Shown one piece after another: positions 17,053 to 27,800 of a DNA stretch of 64,000 nt. The position numbers were made by a program, and so were the translations under genes. Position 1 is the stretch's first letter; each line of letters starts with the position of its first letter. The notes beneath the pieces were generated by a model, which saw nothing but the letters and a program-made list of their open reading frames with translations, was not told the origin of the DNA and ran no database searches. The DNA comes from CAYWXV01 sp964462535 (lineage in GTDB: Bacteria; Bacteroidota; Ignavibacteria; OLB7): assembly GCA_964462535.1 (NCBI GenBank), contig CAYWXV010000005.1, positions 1 to 64,000 on the forward strand, written 5' to 3'.

Positions 17053-17811
17053 TCAACTTCCTACAACCGCCTTCACATATTCCCGACGCATGATCGCGAT
17101 TCCCGAGATCGATATCTCCTTCGGGCAGGCGGCCTCGCACTCTCCATGATTTGAACAATCTCCAAAGCCTTCTTCTTCCATCTGATTCACCATTCGGACG
17201 ACCCGGATGTTACGCTCAGGTTCCCCCTGTGGAAGGAGCGAGAGGTGGGCGACCTTGGCACCGGTAAAGAGAGCAGCGGAGGCATTTGGACAGGCTGCCA
17301 CGCAGGCGCCGCAGCCTATACACGCAGCGAAGTCAAACGCCAGGTCCGACTTCGGCTTCGAGATTGGGAGGGCGTTCGCGTCCTGTGGCGCTCCCGTGTT
17401 GACCGACACAAATCCCCCCGCCGCAACGATGCGATCGAGCGCGCTTCGATCCACCACCAGATCGCGTACTACGGGAAAAGCCGTTGCTCGCCAGGGTTCG
17501 ATTACGATCGCGTCGCCGTCATGATAATGACGCATGTGGAGCTGGCATGCGGCAGTCCCCTTCTGCGGTCCGTGAGGCTGGCCGTTCACCACGACGCCAC
17601 ATGACCCACAGATCCCCTCCCGGCAGTCGTTGTCGAACTCGACGGGAAGTTCACCCCTGGCGATCAACTGTTCGTTTAGGAGATCGAGCATCTCGAGGAA
17701 CGACATATGAGGGTTGACCCCGTCGACCCTGTAAGGAACCAGCTTCCCGGGAGAATTCGGTCCTTCCTGTCGCCAGACCTTCAGGTTGATTGTCATCAGA
17801 GCATCTGACAT
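17053..17811 (-). CDS. sdhB: Succinate dehydrogenase/fumarate reductase iron-sulfur subunit
   Basis: The electron-transfer subunit linking the flavin of SdhA to the membrane cytochrome. In 252 residues it has the [2Fe-2S] ligands C63/C68/C71 plus C89, then CIGCGACVAACP (C164, C167, C170, C174), then C219, C225 and C229 for the [4Fe-4S] and [3Fe-4S] centres. An aggagag site lies nine bases from ATG 17811. It is last in sdhC-sdhA-sdhB, 14 bases after sdhA. The gene order and fused cytochrome subunit match the Bacteroidota/Bacillus type B enzyme. The direction (succinate oxidation or fumarate reduction) cannot be decided from sequence. Confidence 0.97.
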   Translation of the reverse strand: MSDALMTINLKVWRQEGPNSPGKLVPYRVDGVNPHMSFLEMLDLLNEQLIARGELPVEFDNDCREGICGSCGVVVNGQPHGPQKGTAACQLHMRHYHDGDAIVIEPWRATAFPVVRDLVVDRSALDRIVAAGGFVSVNTGAPQDANALPISKPKSDLAFDFAACIGCGACVAACPNASAALFTGAKVAHLSLLPQGEPERNIRVVRMVNQMEEEGFGDCSNHGECEAACPKEISISGIAIMRREYVKAVVGS

Positions 17812-17825
17812 GAGTGCGTTCTCTC

Positions 17826-19751
17826 CTATTTGTAGCTCCGGGTGGAAGGCTTGACGAATTCGAAGTTCAGATCCTCGCGATGCATCGTCGGGACCTGATT
17901 CTCACCGGTGTACTCCCACGCTGCAGCGTAGGCATACTGCTCGTCGTTCCGCAGCGCCTCACCCTCCTCCGTCTGAAACTCCTCGCGGAAATGTCCGCCG
18001 CACGACTCCTCACGCTGCAGAGCGTCACGTGCCATCAACTCGCCGAGTTCCATGAAGTCGGCAAGTCGCCCTGCGAACTCGAGATTCTTGTTCAGCATGT
18101 CGGCCGTACCCGGAACCTTCAGGTCATTCCAGAACTCGTGGCGGAGCGCCGCGATCTTTGTCACCGCGGTCTCGAGCCCAGCCTTGTTCCTGGCCATCCC
18201 GACGTAGTCCCACATCAACTGTCCAAGGGCTCGATGGAACTCGGTCGGTGTACGTCCACCGTTGATCGTCAGTAGTCTGGTGGTTCGCTGACGGGCTTCA
18301 TCTTCGACCTGGGCGAACGTTGCATCGTTCTCGTCAACCTTCGGCATCGGATTGTTGGCGATGTAGTCCCCAAGCGTGTGGGAGATAACGAAGTAGCCAT
18401 CGGCCAGCCCCTGCATCAAGGCGCTGGCGCCGAGTCGATTTGCACCGTGGTCGGAAAAATTGGCCTCACCGAGTACGAAGAGCCCAGGAATCGTGCTCTG
18501 TAGATGATAGTCGACCCAGAGCCCACCCATTGTGTAGTGAACGGCCGGGTAGATCCGCATCGGGACCTTGTACGGATTCTCTCCTGTGATCTTCTCATAC
18601 ATCTGGAAGAGATTGCCGTAGCGCTCGCTGATTGTCGACTCACCGAGGCGGCGGATCGAGTCCGCGAAATCGAGGAAGACCGACATCGAACCAAGTGCGC
18701 CTCGCCCATCGTCCACCATCTCCTTAGCATTGCGGCTGGCGACGTCTCGTGGAACCAGGTTGCCAAAGCTTGGATACTTCCGCTCGAGGAAATAGTCGCG
18801 CTCGTCCTCCGGAATCTGTGACGGTGCGCGCGTGTCCCCCTGCTTCTTCGGGACCCAGACTCGACCGTCGTTCCTGAGTGACTCACTCATCAGTGTCAGC
18901 TTCGACTGATAGTCCCCCGAAACCGGAATGCAGGTTGGATGGATCTGCGTGAAGCAGGGGTTGGCGAAGAGGGCACCCCGCTTGTGGCAGCGCCACGCGG
19001 CAGTGACATTCGAGTTCTTCGCATTCGTCGAGAGGTAGTAGACATTTCCATATCCCCCCGTGCAGAGTAGAACCGCGTCGCCAACATGCCGCTCGAGCTG
19101 GCCGGTTGCGAGGTTGCGAACGATGATCCCTCGGGCCCGCCCGTCGACGACGACCAGATCGAGCATCTCCCGACGCGCAAGCATCTCAACCTTCCCGGCA
19201 TCGACCATTCGCTGCATTGCTGAATAGGCCCCGAGCAGAAGCTGCTGTCCGGTCTGCCCTCGCGCGTAGAACGTCCGTTGGACCTGCGCACCGCCGAACG
19301 AGCGATTGGCAAGCAATCCACCGTATTCACGCGCGAATGGGACACCCTGCGCCACGCACTGATCGATGATTGCCGTGGACACCTGAGCAAGTCGGTAGAC
19401 ATTCGACTCGCGTGCTCTGTAATCGCCACCCTTTATGGTATCGTAGAAGAGCCGCCAGACGGAGTCGCCTTCGCCGGTGTAGTTCTTCGCCGAGTTGATT
19501 CCACCCTGAGCGGCAATGCTATGGGCGCGGCGGGCGGAGTCCTGAATGCAGAAGGCACGGACGTTGTATCCCAGCTCCGCCAACGTTGCTGCAGCCGAGG
19601 CCCCTGCAAGTCCCGTTCCGACGACAAGGATTGTGTGCTTCCGCTTGTTGTTTGGATTGACAAGCTTCGCAGAGTTCAAAAAGGCATCCCATCTCCCCTC
19701 CAGTGGTCCGGACGGGCATCGGGAATCGAGTGTCCGTTGTGTGCTGCTCAT
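17826..19751 (-). CDS. sdhA: Succinate dehydrogenase/fumarate reductase flavoprotein subunit
   Basis: The catalytic subunit interconverting succinate and fumarate, 641 residues. The dinucleotide-binding motif VVGTGLAGASAA lies at about residues 43-54, and His77 in RRAHSIAAQGGIN is the residue that carries covalent FAD in this family. Family segments such as FANPCFTQIHPTCIP and LGEANFSDHGANRLGASALMQG are present. ATG 19751 overlaps the sdhC stop by the ATGA arrangement, indicating translational coupling. Upstream in-frame sequence lies inside sdhC and is not used. Confidence 0.97.
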   Translation of the reverse strand: MSSTQRTLDSRCPSGPLEGRWDAFLNSAKLVNPNNKRKHTILVVGTGLAGASAAATLAELGYNVRAFCIQDSARRAHSIAAQGGINSAKNYTGEGDSVWRLFYDTIKGGDYRARESNVYRLAQVSTAIIDQCVAQGVPFAREYGGLLANRSFGGAQVQRTFYARGQTGQQLLLGAYSAMQRMVDAGKVEMLARREMLDLVVVDGRARGIIVRNLATGQLERHVGDAVLLCTGGYGNVYYLSTNAKNSNVTAAWRCHKRGALFANPCFTQIHPTCIPVSGDYQSKLTLMSESLRNDGRVWVPKKQGDTRAPSQIPEDERDYFLERKYPSFGNLVPRDVASRNAKEMVDDGRGALGSMSVFLDFADSIRRLGESTISERYGNLFQMYEKITGENPYKVPMRIYPAVHYTMGGLWVDYHLQSTIPGLFVLGEANFSDHGANRLGASALMQGLADGYFVISHTLGDYIANNPMPKVDENDATFAQVEDEARQRTTRLLTINGGRTPTEFHRALGQLMWDYVGMARNKAGLETAVTKIAALRHEFWNDLKVPGTADMLNKNLEFAGRLADFMELGELMARDALQREESCGGHFREEFQTEEGEALRNDEQYAYAAAWEYTGENQVPTMHREDLNFEFVKPSTRSYK

Positions 19752-20443
19752 ACGCTGGCGCCTCTCAAGTAGATCACGATGGGGAGGATGAGGAATCCGA
19801 CGGCCAGAAGGAGGCCGAGGATAAGAGCGAATCCGAACATCGACTTTGCAAACCGGGGCTTGAGTGCGCCGAGCGATTGGAAGGCGCTCCAGATACCATG
19901 GCGCAGATGGAAGCCGAGAAGTATCATCACCGCCGAATACCCAATGACCCACCAGACGTTCGCAAAAAGATCACGAACCAGACGATGAAGGTCGTGAACC
20001 TCGGCCCCGTCGACCATAGTCATGATCCTTGGGCCGAACCGGAACTGGATCAGATGGATCACGAGGAAGACGAGAAGGACGATACCCGTAAAGATCATCG
20101 TCCGGGAGCCAAGCGTCTGGCGACTCGGATCACCCTTTGACTTGTAGACTTCATACCCCCCCTTACGCGCACGCTTCTTCCGCGCGTAGATAACCGTACC
20201 GATGTAGGCATGAAGCAGGATGGTGGCGGCCAGTCCGATCTCAACCACGTACAGCAGGATACCGAAGCTGTGGAGCTTCGCGCCGTATCGATTGAAGGGA
20301 TCCGGATTCTGTAGGAGGAGCTGAAGGTTACCGGCGAGGTGCCCGACCACAAAGAGGGCGAGCAGGACGCCGGTGACTCCGGTGAGGATCTTCCGCCCGA
20401 CCTGGGAGGTCAGGGCGTTGAAGAGGGTCGTATGTGGATTCAT
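19748..20443 (-). CDS. sdhC: Succinate dehydrogenase cytochrome b subunit
   Basis: A 231-residue membrane anchor with about five transmembrane helices and conserved His residues suited to bind two b hemes (GHLAGN, LHAYIG, VIHLIQF, FHLRHG). The N-terminus TSQVGRKILTGVTGVLLALFVVGHL is characteristic of the fused b558-type SdhC. It delivers electrons between quinone and SdhB. The start chosen is ATG 20443; ATG 20488 and an earlier one are also in frame and no clear ribosome-binding site decides. The gene begins 140 bases from the assembly gap, so its promoter region may be incomplete. Confidence 0.93.
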   Translation of the reverse strand: MNPHTTLFNALTSQVGRKILTGVTGVLLALFVVGHLAGNLQLLLQNPDPFNRYGAKLHSFGILLYVVEIGLAATILLHAYIGTVIYARKKRARKGGYEVYKSKGDPSRQTLGSRTMIFTGIVLLVFLVIHLIQFRFGPRIMTMVDGAEVHDLHRLVRDLFANVWWVIGYSAVMILLGFHLRHGIWSAFQSLGALKPRFAKSMFGFALILGLLLAVGFLILPIVIYLRGASV

Positions 20444-20583
20444 GAGGAATGGAGTCCGAGATGGGAGATGCGACGAGCGGTCTCTCATCGCGGCCCCAAT
20501 GTACTCCTGCCGACCGTTCACGTACAACCGCGATAGACACCCTCAACATTTTGAAGTAAGTAAATCGCGCTTAAGGGAGGTCG

Positions 20584-20683
20584 NNNNNNNNNNNNNNNNN
20601 NNNNNNNNNNNNNNNNNNNNNNNNNNNNNNNNNNNNNNNNNNNNNNNNNNNNNNNNNNNNNNNNNNNNNNNNNNNNNNNNNNN
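20584..20683. other. Assembly gap (100 N)
   Basis: Exactly 100 N, a conventional placeholder for a scaffold join of unknown length. It lies between the sdhC upstream region and the end of the universal stress protein gene. True distance and any missing genes are unknown. Confidence 0.99.
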
Positions 20684-20718
20684 GATCCGGTGGCAGATTC
20701 CGGTCAGCCCCTCCCTCT

Positions 20719-21633
20719 CTAGCGTGCGACTTCGACGGAACAGTGGGCGCGGGCAGCGATTGCGGATGAGACACTCCCAAGAAGAAAACGCTCCACTGAG
20801 TTCAGTCCACGTGCTCCAAGGAAGATTGAGTCCACGTTTAGTTCTTCGGCGAGCGACGGGATTACTTTGCGGGGATCACCATCAACGATGCGCGATTGAG
20901 CAACGAGTCCGGCCGCTTCCAGTCTCTCCCGCTGGTCCGCATGCGCGTGGTTGACCCAGTCCAGCTCGGATTCAAACACTTCGTCCCCCCATTCCTGGTC
21001 ACCCGAGAGAGGCGGATGCGAGCTTGCAACGACAGGATCAATCACCGAGACCAGCGTCGCAACGGTCCCCACCGGCCACGTTCGGCCAAGCAGACCATCT
21101 ATCGCCCTCGTGGCGTCGTCCGATCCGTCGAACGCCACAAGTAGTCGTATCGGTTCATTGTCCGGCATCTGGCGGCCACGCGCAATACGGACCGAGCAAC
21201 GTGACTCCGTCAGGACCTTCTGCGAAATGCTCCCCATGATAAATCGGCCAAGTGCTGATTTCCCGTGCGAACCGACGACGATCAGGTCGGCGTCCCATGT
21301 GCTCGCCTTGTTAAGAAGGCCCCACGCCGGTGACTCCGCGATACCCTCCGAGGTGACCTCCCACGTGGGATGTTGCTCGCGGAGCCGCTCCGCGGCCACC
21401 GCAACCTCTTCCGATGCCTTTGCAACTTCCCTCAGTGCCCGCTCGCGTGCGGTTCGCACCGACTTCGGGAGCGTCGACAAGTCTGCGTCCTCCTGTGCAT
21501 CCTGGGCGGGGAGCCACACTTCAGCAACAGCAAGGAGATGAGCCTCCGCGATGGATGGGAGTCCAGCCCGTTGCAAATCGAGGAGGGCGAGGTCGGCACA
21601 TTCAGAGCCGTCGTAACCGATGAGGATTTTCAT
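20719..21633 (-). CDS. Universal stress protein with two UspA domains
   Basis: A 304-residue protein built of two tandem UspA folds. Domain 1 begins MKILIGYDGS and carries the ATP-binding-type motif GSHGKSALGRFIMGS near residues 120-135. Domain 2 begins IRLLVAFDGSDD near residue 157 and has GARGLNSVERFLLGS near the end. Tandem Usp proteins are cytoplasmic stress factors that bind ATP or other small ligands. The second motif (GARGxxxxxRFLLGS) still fits the Gly-rich pattern. It is monocistronic, with the stop 35 bases from the assembly gap and a divergent A2M gene upstream. Confidence 0.93.
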   Translation of the reverse strand: MKILIGYDGSECADLALLDLQRAGLPSIAEAHLLAVAEVWLPAQDAQEDADLSTLPKSVRTARERALREVAKASEEVAVAAERLREQHPTWEVTSEGIAESPAWGLLNKASTWDADLIVVGSHGKSALGRFIMGSISQKVLTESRCSVRIARGRQMPDNEPIRLLVAFDGSDDATRAIDGLLGRTWPVGTVATLVSVIDPVVASSHPPLSGDQEWGDEVFESELDWVNHAHADQRERLEAAGLVAQSRIVDGDPRKVIPSLAEELNVDSIFLGARGLNSVERFLLGSVSSAIAARAHCSVEVAR

Positions 21634-21897
21634 GCGTGGTCAACACTGTTTTCGTCAAGATACCCCCTACCTCCCACTTTCTCTTTGGTCAACACGCGAT
21701 CACACACTAATTGCAATGACTGGCGCGAGATTCATTGCGGCGGGCGAGATCGTCCCGGCCGACCGTTCGTCGCGGAGGTCACCGACGACGGCCCAGGCCG
21801 GCCCTTTGCGCTGACTCGACGGGACCTCTCGCTCATCACGCTCCACGTCGTGCGAGTTCCGTAACATCACGTCTCCCTGTCATCAACACCTCCGACA

Positions 21898-24800
21898 ATG
21901 TTTCGACGCCTCCTTGTTGCATGTGCGCTCCTCCTTCTCCCGGCGGTGACGTCAGCGCAATCAGACCTCAACTTTGACCGCCTCCGAGTTCCTCTCCCAG
22001 ATCGCGATCCCGTGCTTGACGCCATGTGGGAACGCGCCGATTCACTCCTGGAAGAGGATCTGCCGAAGTCCGCAGCAGAGGTTGTGGATTCGCTCTGGAG
22101 CACCGCGCGCGATCGGAAGGCGTGGCCACACGTGGTGCGTGCCATTCTCTATCGCGGCATGTTCGCTTTCGAACACCGCGAGGACGACGACGATGGTGCT
22201 CAGAGCCTGTTTGACGTCCTGGCCCGCGACCTTCGCGATCTCCCACCTGTCCCAAGAAGCGTTCTCAATTCGATCCGAGCGGAGCTGGTATGGAGCTACT
22301 GGTCAGAGAGGCGATGGCGAACACGGAATCAGACGGAGATTGAGAACGACACCTCGACCCGCATGTCAACCTGGTCGCCACGCCGACTGGTTGATACGGC
22401 GGAGGCGTGGTTCATCGCATCGCTGGCACCTGAGGCCGAACTGGCTGAAACACCCGTCCGCTCATGGGAGACAATGCTCGAGACGGAAGAGGGTTCAGAA
22501 ATCCGTCGACCCCTTCTTTTTGATCTGATCGCCCACCGCGCAATCGGATTCTTCACGGACGGTCGGGCCGGTCTCCCCCATCCGGAGCGGGCGTGGAAGC
22601 CCACCGGAACCGAACTTCTGGCTCCAACCGATGAATTCGCGATGCTGAAATACAGTGGTGCCGATTCAACCGATCAAGGCGTGCGGGCGGTCCGACTCTT
22701 CCAGACTCTGATTCGAATTCACAGGAAGGACGCTGCACAGCTTGTTGACGTCGAGCTCACGCGTCTGCGCTGGGGATTGGCGCAAACCAACGCCGACGGG
22801 AAGGACTCAGTCCACCGTGCATCCCTCAGACAGCTGATCACCTCATATGGCCAGGACACGGCCATCCGCGATGTCTATGTCGAGCTATCCGAGTCGCTCG
22901 AGAAGGACGAGCGTCTGGTTGACGCAAAGGAGTTATGCGAACGGGCCTTGGCGTTGTTCCCAAACACCACCGCTTCTGAGAACTGCCGGGCAATTGTCTC
23001 GCGTATTACAGCCAGATCACTCGACCTGCAGATTGAATCAGCGGTACCACCCGACGCACCGTTCGTTGGAAGCATCACGTTCCGAAATCTGGAACGAGGA
23101 TGGTTCCGGATCGTCCGCGTTGCCAAGGGGGATGACGTCGACCTGAACAGGTGGGCGTTCGACTCAACGGCTGTGGCCGGGCTCCTCCGCCGTCCCGTTG
23201 TGAAGGAGTGGGCGAGTGCATTCGACGCCCCGGTGGCGCAGGACTATCGTTCGCACACTGTGGACGTCGCGATTCCTCCCCTCCCCATTGGACGCTATTT
23301 CCTGATGGCCAGCGCCAACGAGTCGTTCCCGATTGATTCCAATCTGATCGCATGTGTCCCTGTTTCGGTCACGCGTCTCGGAATCGTCACGGCAAACGGA
23401 CAGTCGGGGTTTGATGGTGGATTCGTTCGCGACCTCGTCAACGGCGCGCCGATCAAGGGTGCAACGGTGGAGTTCCTTACGTACGAATACGACTCTCGGA
23501 CGAGCAGAAGCGAGACGATTACCCTCGCGAAGTCCACGACAGATGCAAGCGGACGATTCGCTGCTCCGGCCATCAATCCAGAGAAGTACATCAGAGGGAT
23601 GAGGGTGACCAGAGGGAGCGACATAGTATCCCGGAATGCCTACCTGTATCGATACAACATCGGGACTGCGGAACACGACGATGGTGCGCTCATCTTCACC
23701 GACCGATCACTCTACCGCCCGGGTCAGACAATCTATTTCAAGGCCATTTACATCCGCGGGGAGGCGGCAAAGCCAGACTTCAAGGTGCTTCCGGGGGAGA
23801 GGCTATTGGTCGAGCTCGTCGATCCGAACGGGGACATCGTCGAACGACAGACGTCGATAACAAACGACTTCGGTTCAATCAACGGTGTATTGACGGCTCC
23901 CTCCATTGGACTCACCGGCGGTATGACCATCCGCATAGGCAACAGCTCGCGCTACATCAGGGTCGAGGAATACAAGAGACCGAAGTTTGAGGTCACAATC
24001 AATCCTGTGGAGGGGACGAGTGCGTTGAACGACACGGTCACGATTACCGGACGCGCGAAAGCATATGCAGGATCTTCGGTTGACAACGCCACGGTTACCT
24101 ACGCAGTCAGGAGGAACGCACGATTCCCCTATTGGCGACGTTGGTACGAACCGATCCCGGAGTCGCCCACCGTCTATCTCGCGAACGGCTCAGTGACTAC
24201 CTCTTCGGACGGATCGTTCACGATCCGCTTCGTAGCGCGTCCTGATGAATCGATACGTCGTCATACTCTGCCTCTGTTCACGTTCACTATCGATGCGACG
24301 GTGTCGGACGTGAATGGTGAAACCCACGATGCGCGCGAGACAATAACTCTGGGGTATGTCTCCACCAATGTGGATTTGTCGATCCCGGAGGTCGTCCAGT
24401 CCGGTAGCTCGCAGGCAGGTCGGATAGTGGCGACCAATCTGTCAGGTCGTCCTATTCCGTTCAAAGGGGAGCTTAGAGTGGAACGACTGGCGCCCCCCTC
24501 CCGCTTGACGCGTACGCGCATCCTCGTTCGCCCGGATCGCTTCGCGCTTAGCGACTCCCTCTTCACCCGGCTCTTTCCTATCGATGCTCGAGGGGTCGAC
24601 AGTTCCGACGTGCGGATGTGGCCCATCGAACGGCTTGTACTGGCGAGGGTGGTACGAACGGACTCGTCGGGCATTGACTCTATCGGCTTCCAGGGATTGC
24701 CGGCGGGGGCGTATCGTGTCTCCGTTAGCGGCATCGACAAAGGGGGTGACTCCTTGAGCACGTCGCGGACGATTACCGTGTATCAACGCGGGAGCCTTCC

Positions 24801-27800
24801 CTACCCTTCGCGATTCATGATTGTTCCGGCGAAGCTCTCTCTCCAGCCCGGCGACACCTTCCGCATGCAGGTCGGCTCGTCCATTCAAACGTGCTTTGTG
24901 AGATATCGCCTGGCCATGCAGAACGGAGTCGCGAACGAATCGGAGGTGGAAGTTGGAGGTGGTGTGAAGGAGATAGCGATTCCGATAACGGAGAAGTTCA
25001 GGGGAGGAGGGGTGATTGACCTGTTCACGATCAACGACAATAGGATCACGACCCATCGCATCATACTCGATGTCCCCTGGACCAACAAGAACCTGCTCGT
25101 CGAGACGCTCACGTTTCGCGATCGCATGACGCCGGGTGCCGAAGAGACCTGGAGTTTCACCATCCGAGGCCCTGGAAAGGAACGAGTTGCCGCAGAAGTC
25201 CTGGCAACGATGTATGATGCCTCCCTTGACGCTATCATGCCGAACTACTTCACCTCTTTTGCGTGGCCGTCGGGTGCGACAGGGGAGTGGCGGTCCGGAC
25301 AAAACATTGGGAGCACAAGCGGAAGTACCATCTGGTCCCAGCACTGGAACGTGTTCGGATCCGTTCAATGGTATGGCTACGACGCATTCTCCGTGCTGCA
25401 TAGGCGCCTGGATGGATTCGGGGGGGGTGGCGATCGGCGCCAGCTGAGCTATGCGGCCGCCGATGGCTATGATGCGAGCGAGTCCGATGAGCGCGTGTAC
25501 GCGAGGGGGGCGCCACCACCCCCACCGGCGCCGTCGGCAGGCTCCGCCGCGATGAGAAAGGACGGCGTGGGAGACGCGGACCACGACGATGACGATCACC
25601 CGCGTGAACAAGTCGCGCCGCCAATTCGACGCAACCTGAACGAGACGGCCTTCTTCTTCCCCGTTCTCAGAACTGATGACAGCGGGAACGTGGTCTTCAC
25701 GTTTACCGCGCCCGAGGCGCTGACGAAGTGGCGGATGAACATGTTCGCCCACACGATCGACATGAAGATTGGCTCGTTGGAAGCGACAACGGTGACGCAG
25801 AAGGAGCTGATGGTGTTGCCGAACGTCCCGCGATTCATGCGCGAGGGGGACACTGTCGTGTTGGCAACGCGGATCTCGAACCTGGCTGATCGAGATCTGT
25901 CTGGATCGGTCAAGTTGAGCATTGTTGACGCCGCGTCCAATCGTGTCGTCGACCAGGCGTATGCCCTCACGGCGCCCGACGTCAGGTTCACCGCACCAAG
26001 GATGGGCTCGGCCGTTGCTTCGTGGAAGATCATTGTGCCCTCCGGTTCAGGAGTGGTTCTCTATCGCATCGTCGCAAAGGCGGGCGCGTTCTCGGACGGC
26101 GAGGAGGGACCGATACCCGTCCTGACGAATCGAATGCTCGTGACCGAGACGCTCCCCCTCAATATCCGTGGTGGAACAACCCGAACGGCCGAACTTCCGA
26201 AGCTCTTGCGGAGCGGATCGGAGACGACCGCGCGAAACGTCCGACTGACGTTGTCGATGACATCGAACCCGGCCTGGTACGCCGTTCAGGCTCTCCCCTA
26301 TCTGATGGAGTTCCCGCATGAGTGCGCTGAGCAGACATTCAATCGCTACTACGCCAACACACTCGCATCAGAGATCATCAACAGTTCGCCGCGCATACGC
26401 GGCGTGTTCGAGAGCTGGCGTGGCACCGACGCGCTCTCATCAGCGCTCCAGAAGAACGAAGAACTCAAGAGTCTCTTGATTCAGGAGACGCCGTGGGTGA
26501 TGGCAGGGGCGGATGAGACAGAGCGCAAGAAGCGTCTGAGCGTACTATTCGACCTCAACAGAATGCGGGCGGAGCTTGCCAGCGCGCTGGGGAAGCTCGC
26601 CGCAATGCAGCGGGACGACGGGTCGTTTGGCTGGTTTTCGGACATGCCCGGTGATCGGTACATGACGGCCTACATCGTTACCGGCTTCGAGCGAATCGCG
26701 GACCGTATGGGGACGGACCGTCCAGAGCAGGAACTGAGAATCCTGGACGGCGCGGCCCGCTGGATCGAGCAGCAGACTACGGCAGACTATGTCCGGATGA
26801 AGGAGACGAAGGACCTGGACATGGCAGCAGATCACCTGGGGTACCTGGAGATACAGTACCTCTATGCTCTCGCGGGACGCACCCGCGAAGAGGACTCTGA
26901 AGCGAGCGAAGCACGGGCATACTGGTTGGGTCAGGCGAAGAAGTACTGGAACGGCCGTCCCCTCCTGACACAGGCCATGATTGCCATTGCACTTCAACGA
27001 TCTGGTGACAGTACCACAGCAGGTGCCATCATCAGGTCATTCCGGGAACGGGCAACGCGCTCGGATGAGATGGGCATGTACTGGAAGGGGAGCGGTGGCT
27101 GGTTCTGGTACGATGCTCCGATAGAAACGCATGTTGCGGTGATGGAGGCGTTCGCGTTGATATCCGGCGATCAACAGGAAATCGAGGAGATGAAGATCTG
27201 GCTTCTGAAACAGAAGCAGGTACAGGATTGGGGGACGACACGAGCCACGGCGGACGCCTGCTTCGCGCTCCTGATGACTGGCACGAACCTGCTGGAATCC
27301 GACGCGGGTGTACAGGTAACGCTCGGCACGATACAGATCGACCCAAAAACCAACCCGGACATCAGAACGGAGGCGGGAACAGGTTACTACTCCGTTGCCT
27401 GGACCGGCCAGGCAATACGCCCGGAAATGGGTCGCGTATCAATGCGGAAGGATGATCCTGGTATTGCGTGGGGAGCGCTCTACTGGCAGTACTTCGAGCA
27501 ACTTGACCGCATTACTCCCGCAGCCTCTCCGCTGTCGATTGAGAAGCGGCTCTTCAAGAAGGTGCATACTTCGCGTGGTCCGGTATTGATCGAGATCGGT
27601 GACACCTCGCTTCTGCGCGTGGGTGATGCCGTCGTGTCCCGTATCATTCTCCGGTCAGACCGCGAGATGGAATACATCCACCTGAAAGACATGAGGGGAA
27701 CGGGATTCGAACCGGTTAACCAGATATCACGTTATCGCTGGCAGAACGGCCTCGGTTACTACGAGGCTCCTCGGGACGCATCAACCAACTTCTTTATCTC

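Noticed and set aside
24442..25752. 436-codon open frame antisense to the first A2M gene
   Set aside because: Its translation is Arg/Gly/His-rich with no recognisable domain, and it lies wholly inside a well-supported gene. Long antisense frames are expected in GC-rich DNA.
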